Positions 9,098 through 17,153 of a stretch of DNA of 64,000 nt are shown piece by piece. Within the stretch, counting starts at the first letter, position 1. Every line of letters starts with the position of its first letter. The stretch lies in contig NZ_JAKWFK010000019.1 of assembly GCF_029522115.1 (NCBI RefSeq), positions 1 through 64,000 on the forward strand. Direction: 5' to 3'. The position numbers and the translations under genes are program-made. This DNA comes from Trinickia sp. Y13. Its GTDB lineage: Bacteria; Pseudomonadota; Gammaproteobacteria; Burkholderiales; Burkholderiaceae. Under the pieces are notes generated by a model that was given only the letters and a program-made list of their open reading frames with translations, was not told the origin of the DNA and did no database searches.

Positions 9098-9622
9098 ATG
9101 AAATACAGTTTTACACTCAAATATCAGTTGGGGGACGCCGACTCGGATCACGAGCAAATCGTCGAACGTCTTTTTGAAGCGGGTTGCGACGATGCTACGA
9201 TCGGCGTCGGCCAGGCGGGGCGAATCGCACTTGCATTCACGCGTGAAAGCACGGACGCATGGTCGGCGATCTATACGGCGCTGCGCGATGTCAAGCGAGC
9301 GATCGTTTCGGCGCGCCTCGTCGAGGCCGGCCCCGACTTCGTCGGCCTGACCGACGTTGCCGATGTCGCCGGGGTGACACGCCAAAACATGCGCAAGCTG
9401 ATGCTCACACACGCATCGCAGTTTCCGCTTCCGGTGCATGAAGGCAATCCGTCTGTGTGGCATCTTTCGGACGTGCTCGCTTGGCTCATGAGCCGTGGCG
9501 GCTATGCCGTCAGCGTTGACCTCATCGAGGTCGCAAAGTCGACCAAGCAAGTCAATTTGGCCAAGGAGGCGCGCGAGCTCGAGCCGCGCGTCACACGTCA
9601 ATTGTCGGCACTCGTGGCGTGA
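9098..9622 (+). CDS. HTH DNA-binding protein, putative antitoxin partner
   Basis: A 174-residue protein with a good AGGAG ribosome site. Residues 1-85 form an alpha/beta half (MKYSFTLKYQL, then a GCDDATIGVGQAGRIALAF segment) without a family I can name. Residues about 88-135 look like a MerR/excisionase-type helix-turn-helix: LTDVADVAGVTRQNMRK followed by a basic wing and SVWHLSDVLAWL. The C-terminal tail is charged and helical. It follows the HicA-like gene by 8 bp, so it probably neutralises that protein and represses the shared promoter at 8754-8790. This is inferred from arrangement. Confidence 0.62.
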   Translation: MKYSFTLKYQLGDADSDHEQIVERLFEAGCDDATIGVGQAGRIALAFTRESTDAWSAIYTALRDVKRAIVSARLVEAGPDFVGLTDVADVAGVTRQNMRKLMLTHASQFPLPVHEGNPSVWHLSDVLAWLMSRGGYAVSVDLIEVAKSTKQVNLAKEARELEPRVTRQLSALVA

Positions 9623-9749
9623 GCGCGAGCCAGCGCACGCGTAGTGTCAGAGTGGCAACGAACCGTAGTCGCCGCCAGTGCTGCTTCCGGACGTGCCGGC
9701 CAACGCGGTCGGCAGCGCGCCGATTGTCTGGCCGAATAGCCTGTCCTAC

Positions 9750-10235
9750 TTATTCGACATCGCAAATCGGCTTACCGGGCAACACATAATGCATTTCGTA
9801 GAACAGCAGGTCGCCTCTCGAGGGTAAGGTAAAAGGGGGAGACGAAGATGTGAAGCCGAGCGCCTCGTAGAATCCGCTGGCTGATTCGCGCGCGGTGCAC
9901 CAAGCGAGCCTGCCGCCGTGCTGGCGAGCATGGTCGAAGCACAGCTTGATCAAAGTGCGGCCGAATCCAAATCCTCTCGCCTGGGGCTCGACGGCCACAC
10001 CGCGCAAGCGCCAAGTCGAGTCGCTTTGCGATCCGGGCAACGCTTCAGCGCACACCGTTGCGACGGCGATGATGCGTTCCGGATCGTAGACGGCAATGTG
10101 CAACGTTGTCGGTTCGTCGTCGCCTCGGAAGCGGCACGGGTTGGCCGGGTTGTCGAGAAGGATCGTGCGTCGTAGCGGGATAACGTGCTCCACCGATACG
10201 GCGTGTATGGAAAAGAACGCGGGGCTATCGGGCAT
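9750..10235 (-). CDS. GNAT-family N-acetyltransferase
   Basis: A 161-residue single-domain GNAT enzyme that would acetylate an amine using acetyl-CoA. The acetyl-CoA pyrophosphate loop is QARGFGFGRTLI near residue 85, preceded by the family beta-4 strand WRLRGVAVEP. The C-terminal part has the typical ESASGFYEALGF motif near residue 118. The substrate cannot be read from the sequence. It is transcribed alone, divergent from the FCD regulator, and the region between contains three copies of CGAATCT. Confidence 0.82.
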   Translation of the reverse strand: MPDSPAFFSIHAVSVEHVIPLRRTILLDNPANPCRFRGDDEPTTLHIAVYDPERIIAVATVCAEALPGSQSDSTWRLRGVAVEPQARGFGFGRTLIKLCFDHARQHGGRLAWCTARESASGFYEALGFTSSSPPFTLPSRGDLLFYEMHYVLPGKPICDVE

Positions 10236-10552
10236 AGCGAATCTACTTTGTCGGTTATTTGCGAATCTTTCTAATGTTTTACATATAGATTCGAGCGTGT
10301 AAGACCATTTTATCTATCATACAGTCGCCCAATGTGCGAGGGATAGTGCAATATGCTATGGAATTGACCGCCTCCGGTTGCTTGATCGATCGCTCGCTGG
10401 CTCGATTACTGGCGCCGTTGCGCACAGGGGTACCGGAATTGGTAGTGCGTTTATACTCCCAGGATTATCAGGGTCCATTTCGTTGTACGAGAGCGTACCC
10501 TCTTGGCCGACGGAATAATTTTTCGGAAATAACGAACCAATTGAGATCTCAG
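10236..10552. other. AT-richer intergenic region with repeated CGAATCT
   Basis: This 317-bp spacer between the GNAT gene and the FCD regulator has clearly lower GC than its surroundings. CGAATCT occurs at 10238-10244 and 10262-10268 as a direct repeat 24 bp apart. It occurs inverted (AGATTCG) at 10287-10293. These may be operator half-sites. The reading frame of the regulator stays open back to 10334, but I see no ribosome site there. Confidence 0.4.
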
Positions 10553-11218
10553 ATGGCGGCAGACCGTCAATCCGATACGCAAACGGCTTATACGCAGATC
10601 CGCTCTCGAATTCTCGACGGGCGCCTTGCCCCTGGGTATCCCCTTTCACCGCGCAATATGGCCGACGAGTTGATGCTTGGCCATATGCCTGTGCGTTCGG
10701 CGATCCAGCGCCTCGTGGTGGAAGGGCTGGTCGAGGTCATTCCTCGCAAAGGCACCTACGTGACTGCCCCGACCAAAATCGACTTACGTGAAATATTTGA
10801 AGTGCGGCTTGCATTGGAGAGCACGGCGGCCTATTTGGCGGCGGTGAGCGGGCCGACCGACGGTTTGGCGGCCGCGGCGCAGCAGTTACGCCGCATTGTC
10901 GATGAGGGGTCGTCCGATCTGATGACAGAGCAGCGCATCGGGTGGGTCTTTCATCAGGAGCTGTTCGCCGCCGCAAAAAACGATCGGCTCTACACCTCCT
11001 ACAGGATGTTGCGGGCCCAAACGGGGCTTGCCCTCAACGAGTTGCATCGGGATGATGCTGCGACCGTGCGCCGCGGCACGTTGGAGCACCTCAGCATCTA
11101 CGCATCCATTCAAACAAGAGAGCCGGAAGCTGCACGTCGGCACATGTGGAATCACATCCTGGATGGCACCGACGCCAGAATCAAACTCATCCGAGGGCAA
11201 CATGGCAAACCAGCGTAA
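10553..11218 (+). CDS. GntR-family regulator with FCD ligand domain
   Basis: A 221-residue regulator. The winged helix-turn-helix at about residues 8-76 shows the pattern YTQIRSRILDGRLAPGYPLSP, then a recognition helix in MPVRSAIQRLVVEGLVEV and the wing PRKGTYV. Residues about 85-212 form an all-helical FCD domain (EIFEVRLALESTAAYLA, FHQELFAAAKNDRLY, EHLSIYASIQTREPEAARRHMWNHI), where the histidines would hold a metal and an organic acid. The frame is open to 10334, but the family N-terminus begins near 10553. The transporter gene starts inside its last codons, so it probably controls uptake of the transporter's substrate. Confidence 0.85.
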   Translation: MAADRQSDTQTAYTQIRSRILDGRLAPGYPLSPRNMADELMLGHMPVRSAIQRLVVEGLVEVIPRKGTYVTAPTKIDLREIFEVRLALESTAAYLAAVSGPTDGLAAAAQQLRRIVDEGSSDLMTEQRIGWVFHQELFAAAKNDRLYTSYRMLRAQTGLALNELHRDDAATVRRGTLEHLSIYASIQTREPEAARRHMWNHILDGTDARIKLIRGQHGKPA

Positions 11219-12467
11219 AGGGATTCTTTCCGTTCCCGTGCAGATGGTCGCAGGGCTCGTGCTCGGTGCGTTGTTCGGCATGTTCGTGCCGGCTATTGCG
11301 ACGAAGCTGTCGTTCCTATCGGCCATGTTCGCCCATGCGATAAAAATGGTCGTCATGCCGTTGATCCTCCTGTCGGTCACCGTCGGCACATTCCGCGCCG
11401 GTGCGCAGCGCGGCCGCCTGGGGCGTACCGCGGTGCTCAGCATCGCATTTTTCGTCGTGGCGACGTTCGTTGCGGCCGCGCTTGGTCTCGGGCTCAATTT
11501 TCTGTTTCACCCGGGCGTAGGCGCGAGCATGACCGAGACCGCCTCGATGCCGAAGAATCTGGCCGGGGGCGTCGATTGGATGCAGTTCGTGGTCGATCTC
11601 ATACCGGCGAACGTCGTGTCGGCGCTCGCCGCCGGCAACTCGGTCCCCGTGCTGGTGTTCGGCGTTTTGCTAGGCGCCGCGTTGGCTGCCGTGCAAGATA
11701 AGGCGGGCCCGCTCGTGGCGGTGCTAGATTCGATGCTCGCCGCACTGTTCAAGTTGACCGATTGGGTGGTCGCATTTTCGCCGGTCGCCATTTTTGCGAC
11801 GCTGGCTGGCTTGCTTGCCTCCAAGGGCACGTCCGCGTTGACGCCGTTGCTCAAGTTGCTCGGCGTCGCTTACCTTGGCATGGCGATTCTTGCGATCTTG
11901 TTGACGCTGATCGTCAAGGCCACGGGGCTTTCGGCGCGAGCGGTGGTGAAACACGTGAGCGAACCGCTGATTCTCGCGTTCACGACGCGTTCATCGGAAA
12001 TCACGTTTCCGCTGCATTTGAAGAAATTGACGGAAATGGGCGTGCCGCAGCCTATTGCATCGACAATTCTGCCGCTTTCGTACATTTTCAATCGCGACGG
12101 TGCGGTGCTCTATACCGCGTTAGCCGTCGGTTATTTGGCCGACGTCTATCACTTGACGTGGAATTGGCCTCTCGTATTCACGATTGTCGTGCTGACGACG
12201 ATCATGATCGATGGCGCCGCCAACGTGCCGTCAGGGGCGGTTGTCGCGATTACCGTCATTCTGGCAGCCATCGGTCTGCCTGCGGAAGCTGTGTTGCTGA
12301 TTCTCGGCGTCGATGCGTTCTTCGATATGGGCCGCACGGCATTGAATGTCTATGCGAGCACCGTCGCGACGGCATTTGCGCTGCGAGTTTCGGGCGAGCC
12401 GTTGCAGCCGGCGCTCGAGCGAAGCGACCGCTCGCAAGCGCTGGCGTCGTTACGCGGGAACGCTTAA
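11202..12467 (+). CDS. Dicarboxylate/amino acid:cation symporter (DAACS, DctA/GltP-like)
   Basis: A 421-residue membrane transporter with about eight helices. Family landmarks are the serine-rich hairpin AFTTRSSEITFP near residue 261, the motif that is normally NMDGT but here reads FNRDGAVLY near residue 287, the second hairpin GAANVPSGAVVAI, and the last helix LGVDAFFDMGRTALNVYAS. The change in the NMDGT region, which binds cation and substrate, suggests an unusual specificity. The start overlaps the regulator gene by 17 bp, with a GAGGG ribosome site. It is probably controlled by that FCD protein. C4-dicarboxylates or acidic amino acids are the likely substrates of the family, but not proven here. 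Confidence 0.85.
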   Translation: MANQRKGILSVPVQMVAGLVLGALFGMFVPAIATKLSFLSAMFAHAIKMVVMPLILLSVTVGTFRAGAQRGRLGRTAVLSIAFFVVATFVAAALGLGLNFLFHPGVGASMTETASMPKNLAGGVDWMQFVVDLIPANVVSALAAGNSVPVLVFGVLLGAALAAVQDKAGPLVAVLDSMLAALFKLTDWVVAFSPVAIFATLAGLLASKGTSALTPLLKLLGVAYLGMAILAILLTLIVKATGLSARAVVKHVSEPLILAFTTRSSEITFPLHLKKLTEMGVPQPIASTILPLSYIFNRDGAVLYTALAVGYLADVYHLTWNWPLVFTIVVLTTIMIDGAANVPSGAVVAITVILAAIGLPAEAVLLILGVDAFFDMGRTALNVYASTVATAFALRVSGEPLQPALERSDRSQALASLRGNA

Positions 12468-12619
12468 GGGCGCAATGGTTCCAGCCGTTACTGCCCGCTG
12501 GTACGCGGTGGCAAACCAACCGAACGTTCTCGATCCCTCATGGCACGCGCCGCCGGTGTCGTGTCCCGCCTGCCAGTAAAGCTTTGTTCAGGCCTCGGAC
12601 GCAGGCGGCCTCGTCGCGC

Positions 12620-12850
12620 TCAAGTCGCCCCGTTTTGCGGGTCTGAATGCAAGCGCCGTCGCGTTCGATCGCATAGACCCGGCAATCCGAGTGCGACTTT
12701 TGCCATTCGATCGAGATCTGACCGGTCCCAGCGCCGACATCCCAGAGGCACTTCGTATCGGGACTCAGCTTGCTGAAGATGAGCGATTTGATGTTGGGGT
12801 GCGCCAGCGTCCCCCCGGGGCTTTCTTGTATCCGAGCTCTGTCATCGTTC
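12620..12850 (-). pseudogene. Remnant of a CobL/CbiT-like SAM-dependent methyltransferase
   Basis: The minus strand encodes a segment reading HPNIKSLIFSKLSPDTKCLW then DVGAGTGQISIEWQKS and CRVYAIERD. This is the start of a SAM-binding Rossmann fold as in precorrin-6Y methyltransferases (CobL/CbiT: WDVGAGxGxxxIEW, then AIExD). Sequence on both sides in the same frame no longer resembles the family, and no start codon with a ribosome site lies before it. I therefore read it as a decayed fragment, probably of a cobalamin gene. Boundaries are approximate. Confidence 0.5.
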
Positions 12851-13064
12851 TTCTGGTTCGCTTCGAGTGCATGTCGGCATGGCTCGTCGACTGCGAAATG
12901 GGATATTAGCCTTTGCCGACGTTGACGGCCCGCCGATAGCAATAGGTTCGAGGCTGCGCGAGCGGCCAGACGAGGGCGGGCATAGAGCCGCCAAGCGCAT
13001 TGAACTGCTGGCGCACGGTGAACCGGTCGTTGCGTCACGCCTTCATGATCACTCTGGAGTCCCC

Positions 13065-13093
13065 TTGACAACTCGCTCGCTGAGTACGATCAT
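13065..13093 (+). promoter_or_regulatory. Possible promoter upstream of the SDR gene
   Basis: TTGACA (13065-13070) is followed after 17 bp by GATCAT (13088-13093), a four-of-six match to a -10 box. The -10 box lies inside the first arm of the perfect inverted repeat, so binding there would block transcription. The SDR start codon is about 165 bp downstream. Confidence 0.4.
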
Positions 13094-13124
13094 TTGCTCG
13101 TAAATAGAGCAAATGATCGTACTC
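13082..13124. repeat. Perfect 18-bp inverted repeat, candidate operator
   Basis: GAGTACGATCATTTGCTC (13082-13099) and its exact complement (13107-13124) are separated by GTAAATA. No T-run follows, so it is not a typical terminator. It overlaps a possible promoter of the SDR gene. It could also be the residue of a mobile element end, but no partner copy is seen in the window. Confidence 0.65.
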
Positions 13125-13261
13125 GGCATCCGGCCGCTGCGAGCCGGTCTGTGCTGCGACGCCGCAAAGTGCCGTTTCATTAGTCGCGATTGCGGCTGTC
13201 TACCCATCACCGCTGCTCGATCGAGCCGGCGACGACGACCAACCAAAAAAGGGCGGAGACG

Positions 13262-13990
13262 ATGTCAGGAGAATTGCAGGGAAAAGTCGCTGTCGTAACC
13301 GGCGCAGCGTCGGGAATCGGGCGGGCGAGCGCCGATGCGATGTTAGCGGCCGGCGCACGCGTCGTGCTGGCCGATCGCGATCAAGCCGCGTTGGCTTCGC
13401 TATGCGGTGAACGCGGCGAGGCCGCCATGCCGCTCGTGATCGATCTGCTCGATCCGAAAGCGTGCGCCGCACTCGTGCCGCGCGCGCTCGAAATGGCGGG
13501 ACAGATCGATATCCTGCATGCCAATGCGGGAACCTACGTCGGCGGCGATTTGGTCGACGCACAGAGCGAGGCGATCGATCGAATGCTGCACCTGAATATC
13601 AACGTCGTGATGAAGAACGTCCATGACGTCCTGCCGCATATGATCGAGAGGCGGACCGGCGACATTATCGTGACGAGTTCACTGGCCGCACATTTCCCCA
13701 CACCGTGGGAGCCTGTCTACGCTTCGTCGAAATGGGCGATCAATTGTTTCGTGCAAACGGTGCGTCGTCAGGTCTTCAAACATGGCATACGCGTCGGGGC
13801 GGTCTCGCCCGGCCCCGTCATCAGCGCATTGCTCGCCGATTGGCCTGAGGAAAAACTCAAAGAGGCAAAAGACTCGGGCAGCCTGATCGAAGCCGACGAA
13901 GTTGCGTCGGCCATCCTCTTCATGTTGACGCGGCGGCGCGGCGTGACGGTCCGCGACATCGTGCTGATGCCCACCAACTTCGATCTGTAA
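13262..13990 (+). CDS. SDR oxidoreductase, ribitol 2-dehydrogenase-like
   Basis: A 242-residue classical short-chain dehydrogenase. The NAD(P) motif TGAASGIG is at residues 14-21, the NAG motif in LHANAGTYVGG, the catalytic Ser in IVTSSLAAH and the Tyr/Lys pair in EPVYASSKWA. The segments WEPVYASSK, VRVGAVSPGPVISALLADWP and VTVRDIVLMPTNFDL closely resemble Klebsiella-type ribitol 2-dehydrogenase, which oxidises ribitol to D-ribulose. The start is the ATG at 13262 after a GGAG site; a longer frame begins at 13190. No polyol transporter or ribulokinase lies next to it, so the substrate is inferred only from resemblance. Confidence 0.75.
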   Translation: MSGELQGKVAVVTGAASGIGRASADAMLAAGARVVLADRDQAALASLCGERGEAAMPLVIDLLDPKACAALVPRALEMAGQIDILHANAGTYVGGDLVDAQSEAIDRMLHLNINVVMKNVHDVLPHMIERRTGDIIVTSSLAAHFPTPWEPVYASSKWAINCFVQTVRRQVFKHGIRVGAVSPGPVISALLADWPEEKLKEAKDSGSLIEADEVASAILFMLTRRRGVTVRDIVLMPTNFDL

Positions 13991-14067
13991 CGCCCGCACG
14001 CCCAACGCTGCGACGTCCACGGCATGTCATGCCTCGACGCGCTCATGCGGCGAGCAGGCTGCGCGGA

Positions 14068-16851
14068 TCATCGATCGCTTACGGCGGAGGCCGCCGCGTA
14101 TGCGATCGGCGATGCGGCCTCGAATCTCGCGAAGTAGGCCGGAATCTCTGCGGCAGGCAGCGGCTTGGCGAAATAGTAGCCCTGCATCACATGGCAGCCG
14201 CTCGCCCGGAGGAACGCCAGTTGGTCCGCGCTTTCGACGCCTTCGGCCACGATGTCGAAATCCAAGTTGCGCGCGAGCGCCAGGACGGCGCGGATGATCG
14301 CCTCGTCCGTGCGATTGACGCCGATTCCGCGGACGAACGACATATCGATCTTCAGCCTATCGGCGTGGAACGTGCGCAGATACGACAAGCTCGAGTAGCC
14401 GATGCCGAAATCGTCGATCGCGATCGATAGACCCATCTGGTTGAGCGTGTGCAGCGCCGGAAGTGCTCCGGGCACCACCAACGCGCTTTCCGTGATCTCG
14501 AGCTCGAGCTGGGGACTGGCGAGCTGCGACGCCGCGAGCGCACGTCGCACGACGTCGCAAAAATCCTCGCGCGCGAGCTGACTGGGCGAAACGTTGACGG
14601 ACATTCGCAATCGCGGATAGATGTGCGCCCACTGTTTGGCTTGCGCACAAGCGGTATGGAGGACCCATTCGCCCATCTGTTCGATCATCCCGTTCTCTTC
14701 GGCGAGCGGAATGAACGTGGACGGGCTCACCGTGCCGATCTGCGGGTCCCGCCACCGGATCAGCGCTTCGACGCCGCATAGACGGTGCTCGCGCACGTCG
14801 ATCTGCGGCTGATAGACGAGCTCGAATGCGTTCCGATCGACGGCATCGCGCAACCGGCGCAATAGCGCGATTCGCTGATCTGCCGCGTCCGCTAGATTGC
14901 GTTTGAAGCGCTCGATGCCGTTTCGGCCTCGCCCTTTGACCTCGTACATCGCAAGATCGGCATGCTTGAGCAGCGTTTCGGCGTCTGCGCCGTCCGCGGG
15001 GTAGCACGCTACGCCGATGCTCATCTGCACGCGCAACTGGGTATCGTCGAGGGAGACGGGCGCTTCGAAGGCGTGCGTGACGCGCTCGAGCAGCGCGGCA
15101 AGCCTGCCGTCTTCGTGCGGCCGACCGAGCATGGCCACGAACTCGTCGCCCCCATAGCGCGTAACGACGCTGTCCGAGCCGAGGCAAGCGGACAGGCGTT
15201 CCGCGACCTTGCGCAATAGGCGGTCGCCAGCGCCATGACCAAGGCTGTCATTGACGTCCTTGAAGCGATCGAGGTCCATGAAGAGCAACGCGAACCCGCG
15301 CTCCTCTTTGATCGCTTGGTCGACCAGCTCGCGCAACGTCAGCCGGTTCGGCAGGTCGGTCAGCGCGTCTCGGCGCGCTTGCATGACGACCCGGTCCCGA
15401 GACTCGATCAGCTCGGTCAGATCGCTGACCACCGTGATGTGGTACGCGAGCGCGCCGCGCTCATCGGATACCGATGCCATATCCATCTGATTCCAGAACG
15501 GCGCGCCGTTTGCGCGCCGGCTCTGCAGTAGCACGGTCGAGTCGCTTCCCTTCGCTATCGAGGCGCGAATTTGCGGAAGCAATTCGCGCTCGCTGCGTCC
15601 TCCGCACAACGATGCGTAGTCGTGGCCGATCATTTCGGACAGCGCGTAGCCCGTTATTCTTTCGAAGGCCGGGTTGGCGTATTCGATCACCTCGCCGTCC
15701 TCCTCCGCCCGGCTGATCAGCACGCCATTGCCGATGGCGTCCAGAGCGCGGCTACGCAGCCGCAATGCGAGTTCGGCGCGCTTGCGCTCGGTGACGTCGA
15801 TGGCGGTGATGAAGCATGCCTTGCGTTTGGCGTAGGTAAGGAAGTGAAAGGAAAGATCGACATAGACCGGCGTTCCATCCGCGCGCCGCTGCCGGCATAT
15901 GCCCGCCGCTCCGCTCGAGGTGGCCGTCGAATGCATCTTGCTCAGATCGCGACGAAATGCCGCCATGTCGGCTTGCGCATAGAGCGACGCCATGTTGCGT
16001 GCGCACAGGTCGTCCCGGGTGGTGCCGTATTGCGTTGCCGCCGCGCGGTTCGCGGTGATGATCTGCAGTGTGTCCACGTCGAAGATTAGCATCGGCAGCG
16101 GATGATGCTCGAAGTACCCTTGGAAGCGCCGTTCGTGTTCCTCGGCGATGACGCGCACGCGTTGCCGCGCAAGGCCTTCGCGATAGTGGGCGATGAACGC
16201 GTAACCGAGCAAGGAGCAGGCCACGAGTGCACTGAGCGCGAGCACGATCCCCTCGATTTCGATGTGCTGGTTGGCGCTTTCGGAGCCGGCGTGCAATATC
16301 GCGGTTTGCGCCTCCCTCAAGCTGGCGAGCTGTGCGACGATCTGTTCTAGCAACCGGTTCGCATCGAGCAGCCGTGCGCTATCCACGGACGCGCGTTGGC
16401 CTTCCAGGCGAGCGTTGACGGAAATTTCGGCCAGTTGCCATGCCCAGCGCGCGGTTTCCTCGCGCAGGAGGCGAACCGTCGCCGCATCTTTCGGGCTGTT
16501 CGCATAGCCCTGCTCCAATTGCTGGAACGAAGCGACGGCGGCGCCTACGCGCGCGACCGGCCACGCGAAGGACGCCTGGCGAGCGGTGCCGAAGCCTTCT
16601 AGAAAATCCGCATTGGCGCGCAGGTAGATGGTTTGGAGCACATCGATCTGATTGCGTAGGCCCGCTGCGTGAATTCTGATTCCGTCGACGTGCTCTCTCC
16701 ACAACAGCGTGTATCCGGTGCCGACTGCGAACATGCCGATTCCCGCCAGCACCAAGGCAACGGTGAGCGGAAGCCGGCTGGCCGCATGGGTATGGCGCTG
16801 CCACCATCTCATCGCGAGGCCGGCGAGGTCGAAAAAGCGGGCGAATTTCAT
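14068..16851 (-). CDS. Membrane GGDEF-EAL protein with two PAS domains
   Basis: A 927-residue bifunctional-type cyclic-di-GMP enzyme in the inner membrane. Two membrane helices (about 28-50 and 199-221) bracket a periplasmic helical sensor. PAS domains follow at about 240-355 and 368-485. The GGDEF domain has an intact RYGGDEF near residue 565, but there is no RxxD inhibitory site just upstream. The EAL domain has intact VEALIRW near 692, the Asn of SVNVSPSQ, ITESAL, DDFGIGYSSL, the Lys of RLKIDMSFV and EGVES. Both activities are therefore possible, and which dominates cannot be told. It is transcribed alone, divergent from leuC. Confidence 0.92.
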   Translation of the reverse strand: MKFARFFDLAGLAMRWWQRHTHAASRLPLTVALVLAGIGMFAVGTGYTLLWREHVDGIRIHAAGLRNQIDVLQTIYLRANADFLEGFGTARQASFAWPVARVGAAVASFQQLEQGYANSPKDAATVRLLREETARWAWQLAEISVNARLEGQRASVDSARLLDANRLLEQIVAQLASLREAQTAILHAGSESANQHIEIEGIVLALSALVACSLLGYAFIAHYREGLARQRVRVIAEEHERRFQGYFEHHPLPMLIFDVDTLQIITANRAAATQYGTTRDDLCARNMASLYAQADMAAFRRDLSKMHSTATSSGAAGICRQRRADGTPVYVDLSFHFLTYAKRKACFITAIDVTERKRAELALRLRSRALDAIGNGVLISRAEEDGEVIEYANPAFERITGYALSEMIGHDYASLCGGRSERELLPQIRASIAKGSDSTVLLQSRRANGAPFWNQMDMASVSDERGALAYHITVVSDLTELIESRDRVVMQARRDALTDLPNRLTLRELVDQAIKEERGFALLFMDLDRFKDVNDSLGHGAGDRLLRKVAERLSACLGSDSVVTRYGGDEFVAMLGRPHEDGRLAALLERVTHAFEAPVSLDDTQLRVQMSIGVACYPADGADAETLLKHADLAMYEVKGRGRNGIERFKRNLADAADQRIALLRRLRDAVDRNAFELVYQPQIDVREHRLCGVEALIRWRDPQIGTVSPSTFIPLAEENGMIEQMGEWVLHTACAQAKQWAHIYPRLRMSVNVSPSQLAREDFCDVVRRALAASQLASPQLELEITESALVVPGALPALHTLNQMGLSIAIDDFGIGYSSLSYLRTFHADRLKIDMSFVRGIGVNRTDEAIIRAVLALARNLDFDIVAEGVESADQLAFLRASGCHVMQGYYFAKPLPAAEIPAYFARFEAASPIAYAAASAVSDR

Positions 16852-17153
16852 CGGATCGAACTAAGGGCGCGTAAAAGCACAGGCATGGGGAGACGCGCAA
16901 AGGGAAACACCGGCGACCAGCCGCACTATGCTTCCCTACCCGTATATCGGTCGCCGGCAAAAATACTTCAGTGAGCGATCACCCTAATGGCTGCGCCGGC
17001 GTACCCGGGAAGATATGAACCTGGTACTGGAACTACCAGCCAACTCACTGTTTTTTATCACTTTTTCCGGATGCGCCGGTGTCGCGGCGGCGGTCGGCGT
17101 GGCATAATCGACCGCACCGGGAATTGCCCGTTGCCACGATTACCGCGCATACC
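16852..17153. other. Intergenic region between the GGDEF-EAL gene and leuC
   Basis: This 302-bp divergent spacer contains a T-rich stretch near 17050-17067 and a -10-like CATAAT at 17103-17108, about 45 bp before the leuC start, without a good -35 box. I see no leader peptide with repeated leucine codons and no riboswitch-like structure, so leu control here is not by an obvious attenuator. Confidence 0.4.

Larger units (their letters stand above)
12468..13261. other. 794-bp region without an intact gene
   Basis: Between the transporter and the SDR gene I find only a decayed methyltransferase on the minus strand (about 12620-12850) and a long perfect inverted repeat with a possible promoter (13065-13124). 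The remainder shows no supported feature. The composition and the broken gene suggest a site of past insertion or loss. Confidence 0.5.

Noticed and set aside
10334-10552. Longer start of the FCD regulator at 10334
   Set aside because: The added 73 residues do not fit the GntR family and the region is AT-rich with repeats typical of a promoter.
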